Positions 48,517 to 58,087 are shown, numbered from the stretch's first letter. The stretch is 64,000 bases of DNA from a bacterium (GCA_905221295.1 CAJNCP010000005.1:1-64000), one strand, 5' to 3'. A program made the numbers and translations. The notes: generated by a model from the letters alone, not told the origin.

Positions 48517-49908
48517 TCAATTTTCCCTTTTAAGTTCTTTCTTCGCTTGTTCTATCTGGTGTTTCACTTGCTCAAAGCCGGTTCCTCCTAAGGAATTCCG
48601 TCTCTGAACAGCGGTTTCTGGACGCAAGTAGATATAAATATCCTCTTCAATCAAGGGATGGTAGGCTTGCAACTCCTCCAAATCCCAATCTTGGATATTT
48701 TTACCATGCTTGATAGAGTCTAGAACCAATTTCCCTACTATTTCATGCGCTTCTCTAAAGGGGAGTCCTTTCTCAGCCAAATAATCTGCCAGTTCGGTCG
48801 CATTCGAAAAATCATTCTCTGTGGATTGCTGCATTTTGGCCTTATTAACCTGCATGCTCGATAGCATACCTGCCAACACATCCAGAGAATTTAAAATCGT
48901 TTCTACTGTATCAAACATGCCTTCCTTGTCCTCTTGCAAATCCTTATTATAGGCCAGAGGCAAAGACTTCATGACGGTCAATAGTCCAAGTAAGTGCCCG
49001 TAAACTCGTCCTGTCTTCCCTCGAATCAATTCCGCCATATCAGGATTTTTCTTCTGGGGCATGATAGATGAACCCGTTGAAAAGCTATCAGACAAGCTAA
49101 TGTACTGATACTCAAAACTGCACCAATTAATGATTTCCTCACAAAAACGACTCATATGCATCATCAAAATACTGGCGTTTGACAGAAATTCTAAGATAAA
49201 ATCACGGTCACTCACTGCGTCCAAGGAATTGGTATAGGGTTGTTGGAAGCCCAATAAATCACTCGATAATTGACGATCGATTGGAAAAGTTGTCCCCGCC
49301 AAAGCAGCCGCACCCAGTGGAGATAGGTCCGTATGTTTCAGGTTAAATGCAAAACGCTCGCTGTCCCTTTGAAACATATTGTAATAAGCCATGAGATGGT
49401 GGGCAAAACTAATCGGTTGGGCGTGCTGCAAATGGGTATAGCCTGGCATGATGGTTTCCACATGTTTTTCAGCCAAATCCAGCAAAACACTGTTCAGATT
49501 CGCCAACTTATCCAAGACATGGCCAAGCTGCTCCTTTAGATATAAGTGCATATCCGTTGCGACTTGGTCATTCCGAGAACGAGCCGTGTGTAGTTTCCCA
49601 GCCAGAGGACCGATTTTCTCCGTCAGCAACACTTCCATATTCATATGAATATCTTCATTTGCAATATCAAAATGAAGCTCTCCTGCCTCTAAATCTCGCA
49701 ACAAAGCTTGCAGACCATCTTGAATCTGCTCTGCCTCTTCCAAGCTCAAAATACCAGTCTGCCCTAGCATTTGAACATGAGCTAAGGAGCCCATCAAATC
49801 AAATTTTGCCAGCTGGTGGTCAAAGGAAATACTCGCACCGAACTGTTCTACCCACTCTTCCACAGTGCCTTCAAATCGACCACCCCATAATTTTGTATTT
49901 TTCGACAT
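48517..49908 (-). CDS. argH: Argininosuccinate lyase
   Basis: A 463-residue fumarase/aspartase-superfamily enzyme, releasing fumarate to give arginine. It has the signature [20 protein letters not shown] near residue 276 and [14 protein letters not shown] near residue 107. It starts 27 bp downstream of argG. It is the last gene of the binding-protein-argG-argH operon. Confidence 0.96.
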   Translation of the reverse strand: MSKNTKLWGGRFEGTVEEWVEQFGASISFDHQLAKFDLMGSLAHVQMLGQTGILSLEEAEQIQDGLQALLRDLEAGELHFDIANEDIHMNMEVLLTEKIGPLAGKLHTARSRNDQVATDMHLYLKEQLGHVLDKLANLNSVLLDLAEKHVETIMPGYTHLQHAQPISFAHHLMAYYNMFQRDSERFAFNLKHTDLSPLGAAALAGTTFPIDRQLSSDLLGFQQPYTNSLDAVSDRDFILEFLSNASILMMHMSRFCEEIINWCSFEYQYISLSDSFSTGSSIMPQKKNPDMAELIRGKTGRVYGHLLGLLTVMKSLPLAYNKDLQEDKEGMFDTVETILNSLDVLAGMLSSMQVNKAKMQQSTENDFSNATELADYLAEKGLPFREAHEIVGKLVLDSIKHGKNIQDWDLEELQAYHPLIEEDIYIYLRPETAVQRRNSLGGTGFEQVKHQIEQAKKELKREN

Positions 49909-49935
49909 ATCCTGTCGTCCCTTTCTATCGCGTCA

Positions 49936-51132
49936 CTACTCAACATTTTTCTGAACTTCTGAATAAACCTTAGTCGGAAGCCCCCAAAGCTTGATAAATC
50001 CAACAGCCGCATCTTGGTCAAAAGTATCCGCACTGGTATAAGTCGCCAAATTTTCATCGTAAAGAGAATTTGGTGATTTCCGAGCCACTACCTGGGCGTT
50101 CCCCTTATAAAGTTTAACTTTTGCAGTTCCATTGACAACTTTCTGTGTCTCCTTGATATAGGCAATCAAAGCCTGAGTTGCTGGGCTAAACCACAAGGCA
50201 TTATAGATGAGATTGGACAACTCATTTTCGATAATGGGTTTGAAATGAGCCACTTCTCTCACGAGAGTCAAGTCCTCAATCTCCTTATGAGCTGCCAATA
50301 AAGTCACAGCACCTGGGCACTCATAAATCTCTCTTGACTTAATACCGACTAGGCGATTTTCCACATGGTCAATACGACCAACACCGTGTTTACCCGCAAT
50401 TTCATTTAGCTTTTGAATCAAATCCGCCACTTTCATCTTCTCTCCATTGAGTGAGATAGGCACCCCGCAACTAAACTCAATGTCAATAAATTCAGGACTG
50501 TCTGGTGCCTCTTCTGGAGAAGATGTGATCCCAAATGCTTCTTCTGGCGCTTGGTTCCAAGGGTTTTCCAAGACACCACATTCATTTGCACGTCCCCAAA
50601 GATTTTGATCGACAGAGTAAGGATTGTCAAGGTCAGCAGGAACTGGGACGCCGTTTTCTTTGGCATATTGGATTTCTTCTTCACGAGACCATTTCCACTC
50701 ACGAACAGGCGCAACTACCTTTAAATTGGGATCCAAAGCTGCAATAGAGACTTCAAACCGAACTTGGTCGTTTCCCTTACCTGTACAACCATGAGCAATT
50801 GTGGTTGCCCCCGTCTGATGAGCTATTTCAACTAGTTTTTTTGAAATAAGAGGGCGACTCAGAGCGGATACCAAGGGATACTTCTGTTCATAGTAGGCAT
50901 GAGCCTGAAGGGCCACTAAAACATAGTCATTAGCAAATTCGTCCTTAACATCAATGACATAAGACTCTACAGCCCCAACCTTGAGAGCTTTATCATGGAT
51001 GAACTCCAAATCTTTTCCTTCACCCACATCCATACAAACAGCAATCACATCATAGTCTTTTTTTAACCATGTAATCGCAACTGATGTATCCAATCCACCT
51101 GAATAGGCTAAAATGACTTTTTCCTTACTCAT
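49936..51132 (-). CDS. argG: Argininosuccinate synthase
   Basis: A 398-residue enzyme joining citrulline and aspartate with ATP. The PP-loop is [17 protein letters not shown] near residue 8, and [13 protein letters not shown] near residue 115 is typical. The rest of arginine synthesis is not in the window; argG-argH alone can convert citrulline to arginine. It begins 15 bp after the ABC binding-protein gene. Confidence 0.96.
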   Translation of the reverse strand: MSKEKVILAYSGGLDTSVAITWLKKDYDVIAVCMDVGEGKDLEFIHDKALKVGAVESYVIDVKDEFANDYVLVALQAHAYYEQKYPLVSALSRPLISKKLVEIAHQTGATTIAHGCTGKGNDQVRFEVSIAALDPNLKVVAPVREWKWSREEEIQYAKENGVPVPADLDNPYSVDQNLWGRANECGVLENPWNQAPEEAFGITSSPEEAPDSPEFIDIEFSCGVPISLNGEKMKVADLIQKLNEIAGKHGVGRIDHVENRLVGIKSREIYECPGAVTLLAAHKEIEDLTLVREVAHFKPIIENELSNLIYNALWFSPATQALIAYIKETQKVVNGTAKVKLYKGNAQVVARKSPNSLYDENLATYTSADTFDQDAAVGFIKLWGLPTKVYSEVQKNVE

Positions 51133-51147
51133 TTCTCATCCTTCTTT

Positions 51148-51954
51148 CTATTTTTCGATAGAGGCTTTAAAAGCATCGTCTATCAATTTGTCCAACTCCC
51201 CAGAATCCTTCAACTTCTGGATGGTTTTGTCAACCGCCTCTTTTAATTCTTTACTGTCTTTTTTCATCGCAACAGCATAGGAATCTTCCTTGTCATTATC
51301 AAAATCAAACTCAGCGATGGCTAGGTCTGGGTTATTCTCTACAAAACCTTTCGCCACTGGTTCCTCAAAGATAACCGCATCCAGTTGTCCTGATTTCAAG
51401 TCTGTTATCAAATTTCCATTTTTAGGAAGTGAAACGAGAGAAGAATTCTGCAAGGTTTCTTTGACTAAAGTTTCCTGGATAGAACCTTTCTGCGCTCCAA
51501 CCTTTTTCTGAGCCAAATCCTTCACCGATTGGTAATTCGTTAATTCAGATTTTCTTACGATAACCTTATTTTTGGAAGTGTAGTAGGGAATTGAAAAATC
51601 GTAAACTTGACTTCTCTCTTCCGTTTTAGAAACGCCTGATATGGCAAGATCGGCCTTTCCTGAATCAAGACTAGCCAGTACATTGTCAAAACTCATTGGA
51701 GAGAATTCCACCTCCACACCTAGTTCCTTTGCGATGGCTTTGGCTAACTCAACATCTGAACCTACAATCTGATTTTTCCCATCGACCAATTTCTGGTATT
51801 CAAATGGAGCAAACTCTGGATTTAGGGCCACTACCAATTTTCCTTTAGCCTTAATGGCTTCAACACCTTGGGACTGACTGTTACTACAAGCAAATAATAA
51901 GGGAAACATAAGCAAACTAAACATCGCCATCAGCACCTTCTTTACTTTATTCAT
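51148..51954 (-). CDS. Amino-acid (probably arginine) ABC binding lipoprotein
   Basis: A 268-residue family 3 binding protein with a lipobox LLFACSN near residue 20 and standard SBP_bac_3 motifs (LNPEFAPFEYQ; SGVSKTEERSQVYDFS). Being the first gene of an operon with argG and argH, behind an ARG-box-like site, it is probably an arginine or ornithine/citrulline binder (ArtP/AatB type). The permease genes must be elsewhere. Confidence 0.85.
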   Translation of the reverse strand: MNKVKKVLMAMFSLLMFPLLFACSNSQSQGVEAIKAKGKLVVALNPEFAPFEYQKLVDGKNQIVGSDVELAKAIAKELGVEVEFSPMSFDNVLASLDSGKADLAISGVSKTEERSQVYDFSIPYYTSKNKVIVRKSELTNYQSVKDLAQKKVGAQKGSIQETLVKETLQNSSLVSLPKNGNLITDLKSGQLDAVIFEEPVAKGFVENNPDLAIAEFDFDNDKEDSYAVAMKKDSKELKEAVDKTIQKLKDSGELDKLIDDAFKASIEK

Positions 51955-51987
51955 AGAAAACCTCCTCTTATTTTTATACTTTTAAAT

Positions 51988-52002
51988 TGTATAAATAATA
52001 CA
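51988..52002. promoter_or_regulatory. ARG-box-like palindrome on the -10
   Basis: TGTATAAATAATACA has inverted TGTAT/ATACA arms like ArgR sites, with a 5-bp centre instead of the usual 4. It covers the -10 hexamer of the arginine operon, an obvious repressor position. Confidence 0.6.
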
Positions 52003-52023
52003 CTTCTCAAAATCATTTGTCAA
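51995..52023 (-). promoter_or_regulatory. Promoter of the arginine operon
   Basis: Minus strand TTGACA (52018-52023), 17 bp, TATTAT (51995-52000). Confidence 0.82.
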
Positions 52024-52062
52024 GAAAAAACTAAATTTTATTCCATTTCAGTCAAGAAAATT

Positions 52063-52095
52063 CTTATTATATGATATATTTTTACATATAATAAG
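52063..52095. repeat. 11-bp perfect inverted repeat upstream of the arginine operon
   Basis: CTTATTATATG (52063-52073) and CATATAATAAG (52085-52095) around an 11-nt AT spacer, 40 bp upstream of the -35. It could be a second regulator site or a hairpin. Confidence 0.6.
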
Positions 52096-52150
52096 CTTAT
52101 TTATACTATTTGAGTTTTGAAACAATTCGAAATATTGCATTGAATTCATA

Positions 52151-52398
52151 CAAAAAGAGCATTCCTGAAAAGATATTTACACTTTTTGTTCTAGCAAAAC
52201 AAAAAAGAGTCCTAAAGGACTCTCAGAACGTAGACAAACCCTATCAGAGTTGCAAAATTGCTCTTTTGAAGGTTGGCTATTATATAATAAAAACTCTTAG
52301 GAATGCTGATATAATGCTATTTTTAAGAGTTTTCTACTTTCTCTAGTAAAGGAACAGATTGAAGAAAATTGTACAAAATGGACTTTTTCTTCAATCTG
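52151..52398. other. Nested inverted repeats in a gene-free stretch
   Basis: No credible gene. CAAAAAGAGCA (52151-52161) can pair with TGCTCTTTTG (52260-52269), while the overlapping AGCATTCCT (52159-52167) can pair with AGGAATGCT (52301-52309). The two pairings exclude each other. AAAACTCTTA..TAAGAGTTTT flank the right part, and a 14-bp perfect inverted repeat CAGATTGAAGAAAA..TTTTCTTCAATCTG spans 52355-52398. Confidence 0.5.
52200..52223 (-). terminator. Intrinsic terminator in the gene-free stretch
   Basis: Minus-strand AGAGTCCT-TT-AGGACTCT followed by TTTTTG: a perfect 8-bp stem with U tract, with no annotated gene upstream that it obviously ends. Confidence 0.7.
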
Positions 52399-52417
52399 GA
52401 CACTTTTTAAATCCAAA

Positions 52418-52624
52418 CTATTCTTTATAGAAAAAAATCCGATAAATTCGAGCAATAGTTAAAATACAAACAAATATAATTCCCAAAATAGATAACACTA
52501 TTTTCACAAAATTCATTTCAGAACCTATTACATAGATATGAAAAAGAGGGGCTAGTCCTACACATAGAGACAATAGATAACTAATAAATCTTATCTCACC
52601 AATTCCGGCAAAAAAATGTTTCAT
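52418..52624 (-). CDS. Small two-span membrane protein, unknown
   Basis: A 68-residue protein with hydrophobic segments at about 11-31 and 38-58 and a basic end (RIYRIFFYKE). GGAGG lies 9 nt before the ATG at 52624. It sits alone between two long gene-free stretches. No family recognised. Confidence 0.6.
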   Translation of the reverse strand: MKHFFAGIGEIRFISYLLSLCVGLAPLFHIYVIGSEMNFVKIVLSILGIIFVCILTIARIYRIFFYKE

Positions 52625-53105
52625 GTAACGATCCTCCATTTGCTCCATTAAATCAGTTTTATTTTAGAGTAGCATAAAATAATCAATCCTTCACCAAAAA
52701 CCATTGGCGAAATACTATTCTAAAGCATTGATAGATCAGAATTCTCAGAATAGAGCTATCCTAACTATCGAATAGGTTAAATACATACATATCCATGCGA
52801 TTCTAAACTTAGAATTGCTATAAAATAAATGTTTTCGGACTATGCTAAATCTTTGACTGCCTAACATTTTACTTTCTGAAGGATTCTAAAGCTAGAATAG
52901 TATAAAAATCACGAAAACTAAGGTATTTGAAGCTTAAGAGTCATACATTCTCCATAGGCTTTCTCCATTCTTATTAAGCGTAATTAAAATGTATTCCTAA
53001 TAAGTGATCGTCGGCTGTGTTTATAGCACTTAGTTACCTAGATAAGACTATTTTCCTTTATCATATTGGATTTTAAGCTATTCTAAGATTTAACCCATGT
53101 TTCTA
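52625..53105. other. 481-bp intergenic stretch with repeated hairpins
   Basis: No gene seen. A hairpin unit GATTCTAAAC-TTAGAATTG (52799 onward) recurs as GATTCTAAAG-CTAGAATAG (52882 onward), each followed by TATAAAA, and weaker relatives occur near 52715 and 52738. Confidence 0.5.
52799..52904. repeat. Two copies of a GATTCTAAA hairpin
   Basis: The copies start at about 52799 and 52882, an 83-bp shift; each is an inverted repeat in itself (ATTCTAA/TTAGAAT and TTCTA/TAGAA). Confidence 0.6.
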
Positions 53106-53834
53106 TTACTTGCTATTTTTAAATAATTCGTATTCCTTTTCTTTGATAAATGGAACTGAAAAATTAGAAAAAAGAAGTAAAACCGAAAACAAATAGCCTG
53201 CTTTTTGAATCACTAAAAGATATCCTAAAAATAAGTAAGCTATAACATCCAATGCGAAAAGAAAAAATATTCTCCTCTTCATTAAAGTACTTGTGTCAAA
53301 TAATCTGATGAATAAAAATTTTATCGTGGTATCTACACAAATTTTTATCAAAAAGATAAGAGTCAGTACATGATTATCAACTGTACCATGAAGAATAAAT
53401 GGAAATATAGTTAATATAAAACTAGAAATCTCTAAGTATTTTATCCGAGGAGATTGAGACACCTTGCTTTTAAACTGACTAATTTTTTTATATTCGTTAG
53501 TCAATTTAGTATCAAAATCTTTACCAATTAAATGAAAGATTGCTAACTCTAGGATAAAAACACTTATTAATACGATATAAGTGAAAAAACTTTCTGGGAA
53601 AAATTTATTGATTAAAATGGGGAAACTTATTAACAGAACCGAATTTATGGCTAGACAGATAGAGACTATTTTATTTTTCACAGAATATAGAGGCAGTGAT
53701 ACTATTGAGTAGATGAAAGCTAAAAAAATAAGTAAAAAATACTCCGTGTTACTGATTACCAGCTTAAATGACAAAAATATATACATCCAACAAATGATAA
53801 TGTGTATTTTTCGAATCTTATCTACACTACTCAT
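53106..53834 (-). CDS. Multi-span membrane protein divergent from Rgg
   Basis: A 242-residue protein with six to seven hydrophobic segments and few polar loops. The ATG at 53834 has AGAGG 8 nt upstream. It is divergent from the Rgg regulator with 157 bp between, so it is a likely target of that regulator, which often controls adjacent membrane or peptide genes. AT-rich and without a recognised family; gain by transfer is possible. Confidence 0.7.
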   Translation of the reverse strand: MSSVDKIRKIHIIICWMYIFLSFKLVISNTEYFLLIFLAFIYSIVSLPLYSVKNKIVSICLAINSVLLISFPILINKFFPESFFTYIVLISVFILELAIFHLIGKDFDTKLTNEYKKISQFKSKVSQSPRIKYLEISSFILTIFPFILHGTVDNHVLTLIFLIKICVDTTIKFLFIRLFDTSTLMKRRIFFLFALDVIAYLFLGYLLVIQKAGYLFSVLLLFSNFSVPFIKEKEYELFKNSK

Positions 53835-53991
53835 CCTTTTTCCTCTTATCTTTGGTTCCATTTTTAAACTATGTCAACCTTTTTCACAGATTTATTTTAG
53901 ATTTCTTTTTTACTTTTTATACTACTATGATACAATATTTTTAATCAATTTCAATTTATTGTTAACTTTTTTCACAAATAAGGAGAAAATC

Positions 53992-54855
53992 ATGCGCTAC
54001 GATTTTGGCAATGTTTATAAAGAAATCCGTGAGTCAAAAGGGTTAACCCAAGAGGAGGTCTGTGGGGGTATTCTCTCAAGAACCAGCCTATCAAAAATCG
54101 AAAGCGGGAAAACAACTCCTAAATATGAGAATATGGAGTTTCTTCTCCGACAAGTCAATATGAATTTTGAAGAGTTTGAATATATCTGTCAACTTTATCA
54201 ACCAAGCCAACGCACAGAAATTATGCAAACCTATCTCAATATGAGCTCAATCCTAGGGACTAGTGAACTCGAAAAACTATTTCAAAAATGTCAAGACTAC
54301 CTCAAAACTCACCACGACCTCCCTATAGAGGAAATCAGCGACATGCTTGAAGTGGTCATTTATATCCGTCAACATGGGACAAGGGAACTATCAGACCACG
54401 CAGAACAGGTTGTCAAAAAACTTTGGAGAAAAATTGAAAAACAAGATACGTGGTATGAGAATGACCTAAAAATCCTCAATACCATCCTTTTCAGATTTCC
54501 CATTGAACACCTCCACCTCATCACTGGAAAAATCTTGCAACGCTTAGAAGTCTATCAAAACTATCAACATTTATATGACTTGCGAATGGCAATCCTACTC
54601 AACCTTTCCACCTTATACTTGTACAATCAAGATAGAAATATGTGTAAACAAATCTGCTATACTTTACTAGAGGATGCGAAGAAAAAGAAGCACTACGATA
54701 GGCTTGCTATCTGCTATGTCCGTATTGGGATTTGTACGGGTGATTCTAAACTTATCCAAAAAGGTTTCTCCCTTCTGGAGCTAACCGATGAAACTGTAAT
54801 GCTGTCTCATCTCCAAAAAGAAGTAGAGACCTATTATCAACCGAAGGAAATCTAA
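53992..54855 (+). CDS. Rgg/MutR family transcriptional regulator
   Basis: 287 residues, the standard Rgg length. The N-terminal HTH is IRESKGLTQEEVCGGILSRT followed by LSKIESGKTTPKYENMEFLL, and the C-terminal half is helical repeats that in Rgg proteins bind short hydrophobic peptides. The ATG at 53992 has AAGGAGAAAA. A longer in-frame opening upstream crosses the intergenic region and lacks a start signal. No short hydrophobic peptide gene was found in the divergent gap. Confidence 0.88.
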   Translation: MRYDFGNVYKEIRESKGLTQEEVCGGILSRTSLSKIESGKTTPKYENMEFLLRQVNMNFEEFEYICQLYQPSQRTEIMQTYLNMSSILGTSELEKLFQKCQDYLKTHHDLPIEEISDMLEVVIYIRQHGTRELSDHAEQVVKKLWRKIEKQDTWYENDLKILNTILFRFPIEHLHLITGKILQRLEVYQNYQHLYDLRMAILLNLSTLYLYNQDRNMCKQICYTLLEDAKKKKHYDRLAICYVRIGICTGDSKLIQKGFSLLELTDETVMLSHLQKEVETYYQPKEI

Positions 54856-54882
54856 AAAAGTCGAGGAAATTCCTCGACTTTT
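54856..54882. terminator. Bidirectional terminator between rgg and LysM gene
   Basis: AAAAGTCGAGGAA-TT-TTCCTCGACTTTT-type stem with T tracts on both strands, between convergent genes. Confidence 0.88.
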
Positions 54883-54907
54883 ACATATTTTTTCTCTTAG
54901 TTAGTTC

Positions 54908-55552
54908 TTAATACCAACCGTTGTTAAGCCAGAAGTTCTTAGCAGCTGTCCATGAACCGTAACGTCCTGCAACATATGCATCCGCTACACGTTCTTGGTT
55001 TTCAGCTGAGTAGTCACCGTTCAAGTATGAATCTGTCAATTGGTAACGTCCGATGTAACGTCCGTTTGTCGCTGTGTAGCTACCGCCTGATTCTTTTTGA
55101 GCGATCCATTCTTTGGCTTCTGCTTCTGAACCGCTAACAGTTGCTGCTGGTGCAGTGTAGCTTTCTTCTGCTACTGGAGCTGCTGGAGCTTCGTAAGTTG
55201 TTGTTTCAGCAACTTCTTCATAAGTTGTAGCTTCGCTTGTTTCTTCTGTAGCAACTGGTGCTTCATAAGTTGTTGCAGATGTTGCAGCGGTTGCAGTTGC
55301 TGTCGATGGAGCTGTTCCTTCGATGACCAAGACTTGGTCCACAAAGATTAAGTGGATGTTTTCAATCTTATTTTTTTCTGCCAATTTTTCAACAGTAGTG
55401 TTGTACTTCTCAGCGATTTCTGAAAGAGTGTCGCCTGGTTTAACTGTGTAAGTTACAGTTTCTTGCGCAGAAGCAAGTGCCGGTACAAAGAAAGCAAACA
55501 AGGCTGCTGCCCCTGCAAGAGTTGATTTGATTTTTTTAGTTGTTAATGTCAT
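54908..55552 (-). CDS. Secreted LysM peptidoglycan-binding protein
   Basis: A 214-residue exported protein: signal peptide (about 1-29, ending ALASAQ), one LysM domain (TVKPGDTLSEIAEKYNTTVE, about 34-77), an Ala/Thr/Glu-rich linker (about 80-145) and a C-terminal segment (KEWIAQKESGGSYTATNGRY to NFWLNNGWY) resembling lysozyme-like/transglycosylase tails of streptococcal LysM proteins. In pneumococcus the matching gene belongs to the WalRK regulon (recalled). It probably acts in wall turnover. Confidence 0.85.
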   Translation of the reverse strand: MTLTTKKIKSTLAGAAALFAFFVPALASAQETVTYTVKPGDTLSEIAEKYNTTVEKLAEKNKIENIHLIFVDQVLVIEGTAPSTATATAATSATTYEAPVATEETSEATTYEEVAETTTYEAPAAPVAEESYTAPAATVSGSEAEAKEWIAQKESGGSYTATNGRYIGRYQLTDSYLNGDYSAENQERVADAYVAGRYGSWTAAKNFWLNNGWY

Positions 55553-55757
55553 TGCTGAAATTTCTCCTTTTTATCTATGATACTATTTTACTCCTCGAAT
55601 GTTACCGTTTCTTGACGGTTTCGTGTAGAAATATTACAAAAATGTTTTATATTTAGCGTTTTAAGGAGGTTTTTGTCACAAAAGGCCTTATTTTATACCA
55701 TCTTTAATCATTTTTAGGTTTTGATAAGGGAAATAAGCGCAGAGGTTCATTCTTTGA

Positions 55758-55763
55758 TATAAT
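55758..55763 (+). promoter_or_regulatory. -10 of sdaAB operon
   Basis: TATAAT with TG one base earlier (TGATATAAT), about 30 bp before the sdaAB ATG. No clear -35. Confidence 0.65.
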
Positions 55764-55793
55764 AGAAACAAGAATCTTTGTAAGGGGAAACAG

Positions 55794-56465
55794 ATGCACT
55801 CACTTCGTTTTCAATCTGTCTTTGACATTATCGGACCAGTTATGATTGGCCCATCAAGTAGCCATACAGCTGGAGCGGTTCGTATCGGAAAAATCGTCTC
55901 TTCCATCTTTGATGATACGCCGACAGAAGTCGAATTCCAATTATTTAATTCATTTGCCAAGACCTACCGTGGTCATGGAACTGACCTTGCTCTCGTTGCT
56001 GGAATTTTAGGCATGGATACGGATGATTCTGACATTCCAAATAGTCTTGAGATTGCTCATAAGCGTGGTATCAAGATTGTCTGGACCATTCAGAAAGACA
56101 GCAATGCTCCTCATCCTAATACCACTAAGATCACTGTGAAGAATGAACGCAAGTCCATTAGTGTGACAGGAATTTCCATTGGTGGGGGAAATATCCAAGT
56201 TACGGAGCTTAACGGCTTTGCTGTCTCTCTCAACATGAACACACCGACCATCATCATCGTGCATCAGGATATTCCGGGGATGATTGCCCATGTTACTGAA
56301 GCCCTCTCTCGTTTCGATATCAACATCGCACAGATGAATGTGACTCGAGAAAAAGCTGGAGAAAAAGCCATTATGATTATCGAAGTCGATAGTCGAAGTT
56401 GCGAAGAGGCGATTGAAGAAATCCGAAAAATCCCTCATCTCCACAATGTCAATTTCTTTAAGTAG
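55794..56465 (+). CDS. sdaAB: L-serine dehydratase beta subunit
   Basis: A 223-residue subunit with FDIIGPVMIGPSSSHTAGA near residue 10 and a C-terminal ACT domain (TIIIVHQDIPGMIAHVTEAL). Together with the alpha subunit it deaminates L-serine to pyruvate and ammonia. sdaAA starts 8 bp later with GGAGGAAAC between. Confidence 0.95.
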   Translation: MHSLRFQSVFDIIGPVMIGPSSSHTAGAVRIGKIVSSIFDDTPTEVEFQLFNSFAKTYRGHGTDLALVAGILGMDTDDSDIPNSLEIAHKRGIKIVWTIQKDSNAPHPNTTKITVKNERKSISVTGISIGGGNIQVTELNGFAVSLNMNTPTIIIVHQDIPGMIAHVTEALSRFDINIAQMNVTREKAGEKAIMIIEVDSRSCEEAIEEIRKIPHLHNVNFFK

Positions 56466-56473
56466 GAGGAAAC

Positions 56474-57346
56474 ATGTTTTATTCTATCAAAGAATTGGTC
56501 GAGCAGGCGGATCTAGACTTCCAAGGAAATGTCGCAGAGCTCATGATTGCGACAGAATATGAACTGACCGGCCGATGCCGAGATGAAGTTCTCCTCCTCA
56601 TGGAACGCAATCTAGAAGTTATGAAAGCCTCTGTCGAGCTCGGTCTTAGTGAAAACAAATCCCGCAGTGGCCTAACGGGTGGAGATGCTGCCAAGCTAGA
56701 TCGCCATCTCAAAAGTGGCAAGGCCTTGTCTGACTTGACCATCCTATCAGCAGCCCGAAATGCCATCGCGGTCAATGAACACAATGCGAAGATGGGCTTG
56801 GTCTGTGCCACTCCAACCGCAGGAAGTGCCGGCTGTCTGCCAGCCGTTCTCACTGCTGCTATCCAAAAATTAGACCTTAGCCACGAAGAACAGCTGGATT
56901 TCCTCTTTGCTGCTGGTGCCTTTGGATTGGTTATCGCAAACAACGCCTCTATCTCAGGCGCTGAAGGTGGCTGCCAGGCCGAAGTTGGCTCTGCCTCTGC
57001 CATGAGTGCCGCAGCCTTGACCTTGGCTGCAGGTGGAACCCCCTATCAGGCTAGCCAAGCCATCGCTTTTGTCATTAAAAATATGCTAGGTCTCATCTGT
57101 GACCCTGTCGCTGGTTTGGTTGAAGTTCCCTGTGTCAAACGAAATGCCATGGGAGCTAGCTTTGCCTTTATCGCGGCAGATATGGCCTTGGCAGGTATCG
57201 AGTCTAAGATCCCTGTTGATGAAGTCATCGATGCCATGTACCAAGTCGGATCGAGCCTCCCAACTGCCTTTCGAGAAACGGCTGAAGGTGGACTCGCTGC
57301 CACCCCTACTGGCCGTCGCCTACAAAAAGAAATCTTCGGAGAATAA
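56474..57346 (+). CDS. sdaAA: L-serine dehydratase alpha subunit
   Basis: A 290-residue iron-sulfur subunit, with SRSGLTGGDAAKLDRHL near residue 62 and TPTAGSAGCLPAVL near residue 116. The conserved Cys in GCLP, ICDP and EVPCVKRN could ligate the [4Fe-4S] cluster. It forms the enzyme with SdaAB in one operon, followed 21 bp later by a HAD phosphatase. Confidence 0.95.
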   Translation: MFYSIKELVEQADLDFQGNVAELMIATEYELTGRCRDEVLLLMERNLEVMKASVELGLSENKSRSGLTGGDAAKLDRHLKSGKALSDLTILSAARNAIAVNEHNAKMGLVCATPTAGSAGCLPAVLTAAIQKLDLSHEEQLDFLFAAGAFGLVIANNASISGAEGGCQAEVGSASAMSAAALTLAAGGTPYQASQAIAFVIKNMLGLICDPVAGLVEVPCVKRNAMGASFAFIAADMALAGIESKIPVDEVIDAMYQVGSSLPTAFRETAEGGLAATPTGRRLQKEIFGE

Positions 57347-57367
57347 CCTTATCTAATAGGAGAAATC

Positions 57368-57997
57368 ATGCCCTCTATCTCAGCTATCTTTTTTGATCTA
57401 GACGGAACCCTGGTTGACAGTTCCATCGGGATCCACAATGCCTTTACCTATACCTTTGAACAACTAGGAGTGCTAAGCCCTGATGCCAAAACCATTCGTG
57501 GTTTCATGGGCCCGCCACTTGAAAGTAGTTTTGCGACCTGCCTTCCAAAAGAACAAATCTCAGAAGCTGTTCAAATCTACCGCTCTTACTACAAGGAAAG
57601 AGGGATCCACGAAGCGCAACTCTTCCCCCGAATGACGGAATTACTCCAAGAACTCTCGCAAAACTACCCTCTCTATATCACCACAACAAAGAATACTCCT
57701 ACTGCTCATGATATGACTAAAAATCTGGGAATTCATCATTTCTTTGATGGCATTTACGGTTCTAGTCCTGAAACACCACACAAGGCGGATGTCATCCGTT
57801 ATGCCTTGCGGACACATCAACTCCCTGCAGATCAAGTCCTCATCATAGGGGACACCAAGTTTGATATGATCGGAGCCCAAGAAACTGGAATTAAAAAGTT
57901 CGCTGTTACTTGGGGATTTGGAGAAGAGGCTGATTTACTCAGCTATCAACCTGACTGGATTGCCCATACAATCGATGATATCATTAAGCAACTATAA
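57368..57997 (+). CDS. HAD superfamily phosphatase (PGP-like)
   Basis: A 209-residue haloacid dehalogenase-type phosphatase: motif I FFDLDGTLVDSS near residue 8, motif II ITTTKN near residue 99, motif IV IGDTKFDMIGAQ near residue 160, with a helical cap of the C1 type (phosphoglycolate phosphatase-like). The substrate is unknown. It is probably cotranscribed with sdaAB-sdaAA. A strong terminator follows. Confidence 0.88.
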   Translation: MPSISAIFFDLDGTLVDSSIGIHNAFTYTFEQLGVLSPDAKTIRGFMGPPLESSFATCLPKEQISEAVQIYRSYYKERGIHEAQLFPRMTELLQELSQNYPLYITTTKNTPTAHDMTKNLGIHHFFDGIYGSSPETPHKADVIRYALRTHQLPADQVLIIGDTKFDMIGAQETGIKKFAVTWGFGEEADLLSYQPDWIAHTIDDIIKQL

Positions 57998-58003
57998 CCA
58001 TAC

Positions 58004-58050
58004 AAAAATACTCCTAACACTAGTGAACTAGGTTGAGGAGTATTTTTTTG
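58004..58050 (+). terminator. Terminator of the sda operon
   Basis: AAATACTCCT..CTAG-TGAA-CTAG..GAGGAGTATTTTTTT: long stem and seven T. Confidence 0.88.
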
Positions 58051-58087
58051 TATATGTTACTACTATCAGAATAGATCAGTTCAATGC

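Noticed and set aside
52110..52346. A 78-codon plus-strand frame
   Set aside because: TTG start, no ribosome site, and it runs through a terminator and nested inverted repeats.
53713..53991. A 93-codon N-terminal extension of the Rgg gene
   Set aside because: It lies antisense to the membrane protein and the intergenic promoter; the HTH begins at the ATG with a good ribosome site.
56479..57003. A 174-codon minus-strand frame inside sdaAA
   Set aside because: Antisense shadow of a well-supported conserved gene, rich in Arg, Ser and Pro as such shadows are.
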